The position numbers and the translations under genes are program-made. From positions 1 to 38,784 of the forward strand of contig CAZSZC010000009.1 in assembly GCA_964610775.1 (NCBI GenBank): a stretch of DNA of 38,784 nucleotides, given 5' to 3'. The notes below the pieces were generated by a model. The model searched no databases. It saw nothing but the letters and a program-made list of their open reading frames with translations, and had not been told where the DNA came from. Shown piece after piece: positions 38,091 through 38,784 of the stretch; positions within the stretch are counted from its first letter, which is position 1, and every line of letters starts with the position of its first letter. The stretch is from CAZPWF01 sp964610775 (lineage in GTDB: Bacteria > Patescibacteriota > Saccharimonadia > Saccharimonadales > JACQNP01).

Positions 38091-38784
38091 ATTTAGGTAG
38101 TCTGGTACCTAAGCGAAATGCAAAGTTTGTAGCAGCCATTCCAAGCCCATACATTCCGTCTCTCCAGTAGCCATGCCTTAACAAGTTGTTTGGTATTGTC
38201 GCAAGAATTTGGGCATTATTATAGTTACGACTATTTTGGCTCTTTTGCCATCTACGTCCGTAACTTATTGCTTTTCTTATTAGTTCTAAATGAGAATCTT
38301 CAATGTAATGAACAAGGGGATTTTTAAGATTAATTGCTTGCGAGTAATCTGCATCTTCAAACTCTTCATGAACTTCAGGCTTAGGTGCGTATCGCAAATC
38401 AGAACTAAAAAGCCTGGGGTGATAGTCGCAGTAAAGTCTAGACCTAAGTTCCTTGCCATGAACTATTTCTTGTCTTGCAATTGAATATATTTTAGTCTCG
38501 GGATCAGGGGTTAGTGAAGCTATCTCTTCTTTCAAATCGAGAGTTAAGCACTCGTCGCTATCCACCGATATGACCCAATCAGCTCTGACCTTATCTAAGC
38601 CCGCGTTCCTCTGGGCGGGGAAAGTATCGAAATCACGCTCGACAATAGTTATGTCACTACTATCGGCGAGTTGATCAAATTCAATATGGTGGCCACCACT
38701 TCTACTGTCATGAACTACTACCACCTGCTCACAAATAGTAGATAGCTGCTCAATAACTGGTAGCGGATTACGCTCGCCATGGGT
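38089..38784 (-). CDS. Family 2 glycosyltransferase, amino end cut by window
   Basis: The frame is open to the window edge, so at least 231 codons are present and the amino terminus is missing. A GTG at 38722-38724 is an internal codon, because the preceding 20 codons (THGERNPLPVIEQL and onward) are also open and fit the fold. VVVHDSRSGG is the second strand, and VISVDSDECL with the DxD-type SDE holds the metal and nucleotide-sugar site, followed by the HEEFE segment. It resembles WaaE/KdtX-type enzymes adding sugars to envelope glycans. The end AATNFAFRLGTRLPK is the usual amphipathic tail. It shares a terminator with the pilin gene. Confidence 0.85.
   Translation of the reverse strand, partial: THGERNPLPVIEQLSTICEQVVVVHDSRSGGHHIEFDQLADSSDITIVERDFDTFPAQRNAGLDKVRADWVISVDSDECLTLDLKEEIASLTPDPETKIYSIARQEIVHGKELRSRLYCDYHPRLFSSDLRYAPKPEVHEEFEDADYSQAINLKNPLVHYIEDSHLELIRKAISYGRRWQKSQNSRNYNNAQILATIPNNLLRHGYWRDGMYGLGMAATNFAFRLGTRLPK

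Noticed and set aside
1..38784. CRISPR arrays, insertion sequences, prophage genes
   Set aside because: No regularly spaced repeats, transposase, integrase or phage structural genes were seen.

Overview
The window reads as chromosomal DNA of a reduced, AT-rich (roughly 40% GC by eye) bacterium of the Patescibacteria/CPR, most likely Candidatus Saccharibacteria (TM7). The basis is the family mix: secreted proteins with the CPR-type NFQGKLTNPDGT amino-terminal domain, many small uncharacterised membrane proteins, actinobacterial-looking membrane families, a single type IV-like pilin, a VKOR without a fused thioredoxin, and standard stop usage in which UGA is a true stop (this argues against Gracilibacteria/SR1). 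There is no 16S rRNA or ribosomal protein gene here, so the assignment is inference.

Layout. 1-4044: short, mostly unrecognised genes (P-loop kinase, secreted proteins, zinc ribbon, conserved hypotheticals). 4119-8506: a lipid-modification block of DUF2177, DUF1295, FAD oxidoreductase and DUF1365 on the plus strand, converging on a cyclopropane-fatty-acid-synthase-like methyltransferase. 8602-17707: SulP anion transporter, YdeI-like protein, membrane histidine kinase, tiny zinc ribbon protein, RND exporter, TerC and a small membrane protein. 17704-21296: a divergent pair, a Ser/Thr-rich surface protein and a 786-residue PAP2 phosphatase / kinase-like / flippase-like triple fusion, sharing a 26-bp intergenic promoter. 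21293-29823: an 8.5-kb minus-strand run of eight secreted or membrane-anchored proteins that looks like one cell-surface system. It has two DUF916/WxLIP-like proteins, two proteins sharing a WxL-like carboxy-terminal domain, a PKD protein, a large CPR-type surface protein and two small membrane proteins. 29984-34556: membrane proteins (actinobacterial-type membrane protein, AI-2E/PerM family, HdeD, VKOR, six-TM protein). 34553-37125: a translationally coupled ABC exporter and RlmH operon. 37309-38784: tRNA-Ser(GGA), a pilin, and the end of a family 2 glycosyltransferase.

The genes are overwhelmingly about the envelope: lipid tailoring, lipid phosphate handling and flipping, surface display, and export. 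That fits an episymbiont that takes lipids from a host and interacts through its surface, although this is inference.

A regulatory theme runs through the window. At nine starts a -10 box (TATAAT, TATGAT, TATTAT or TATAGT) ends exactly 6 or 7 bases before the start codon, which predicts leaderless mRNAs. Other genes carry clear Shine-Dalgarno sequences, so both initiation modes coexist. This pattern was used to fix several start codons.
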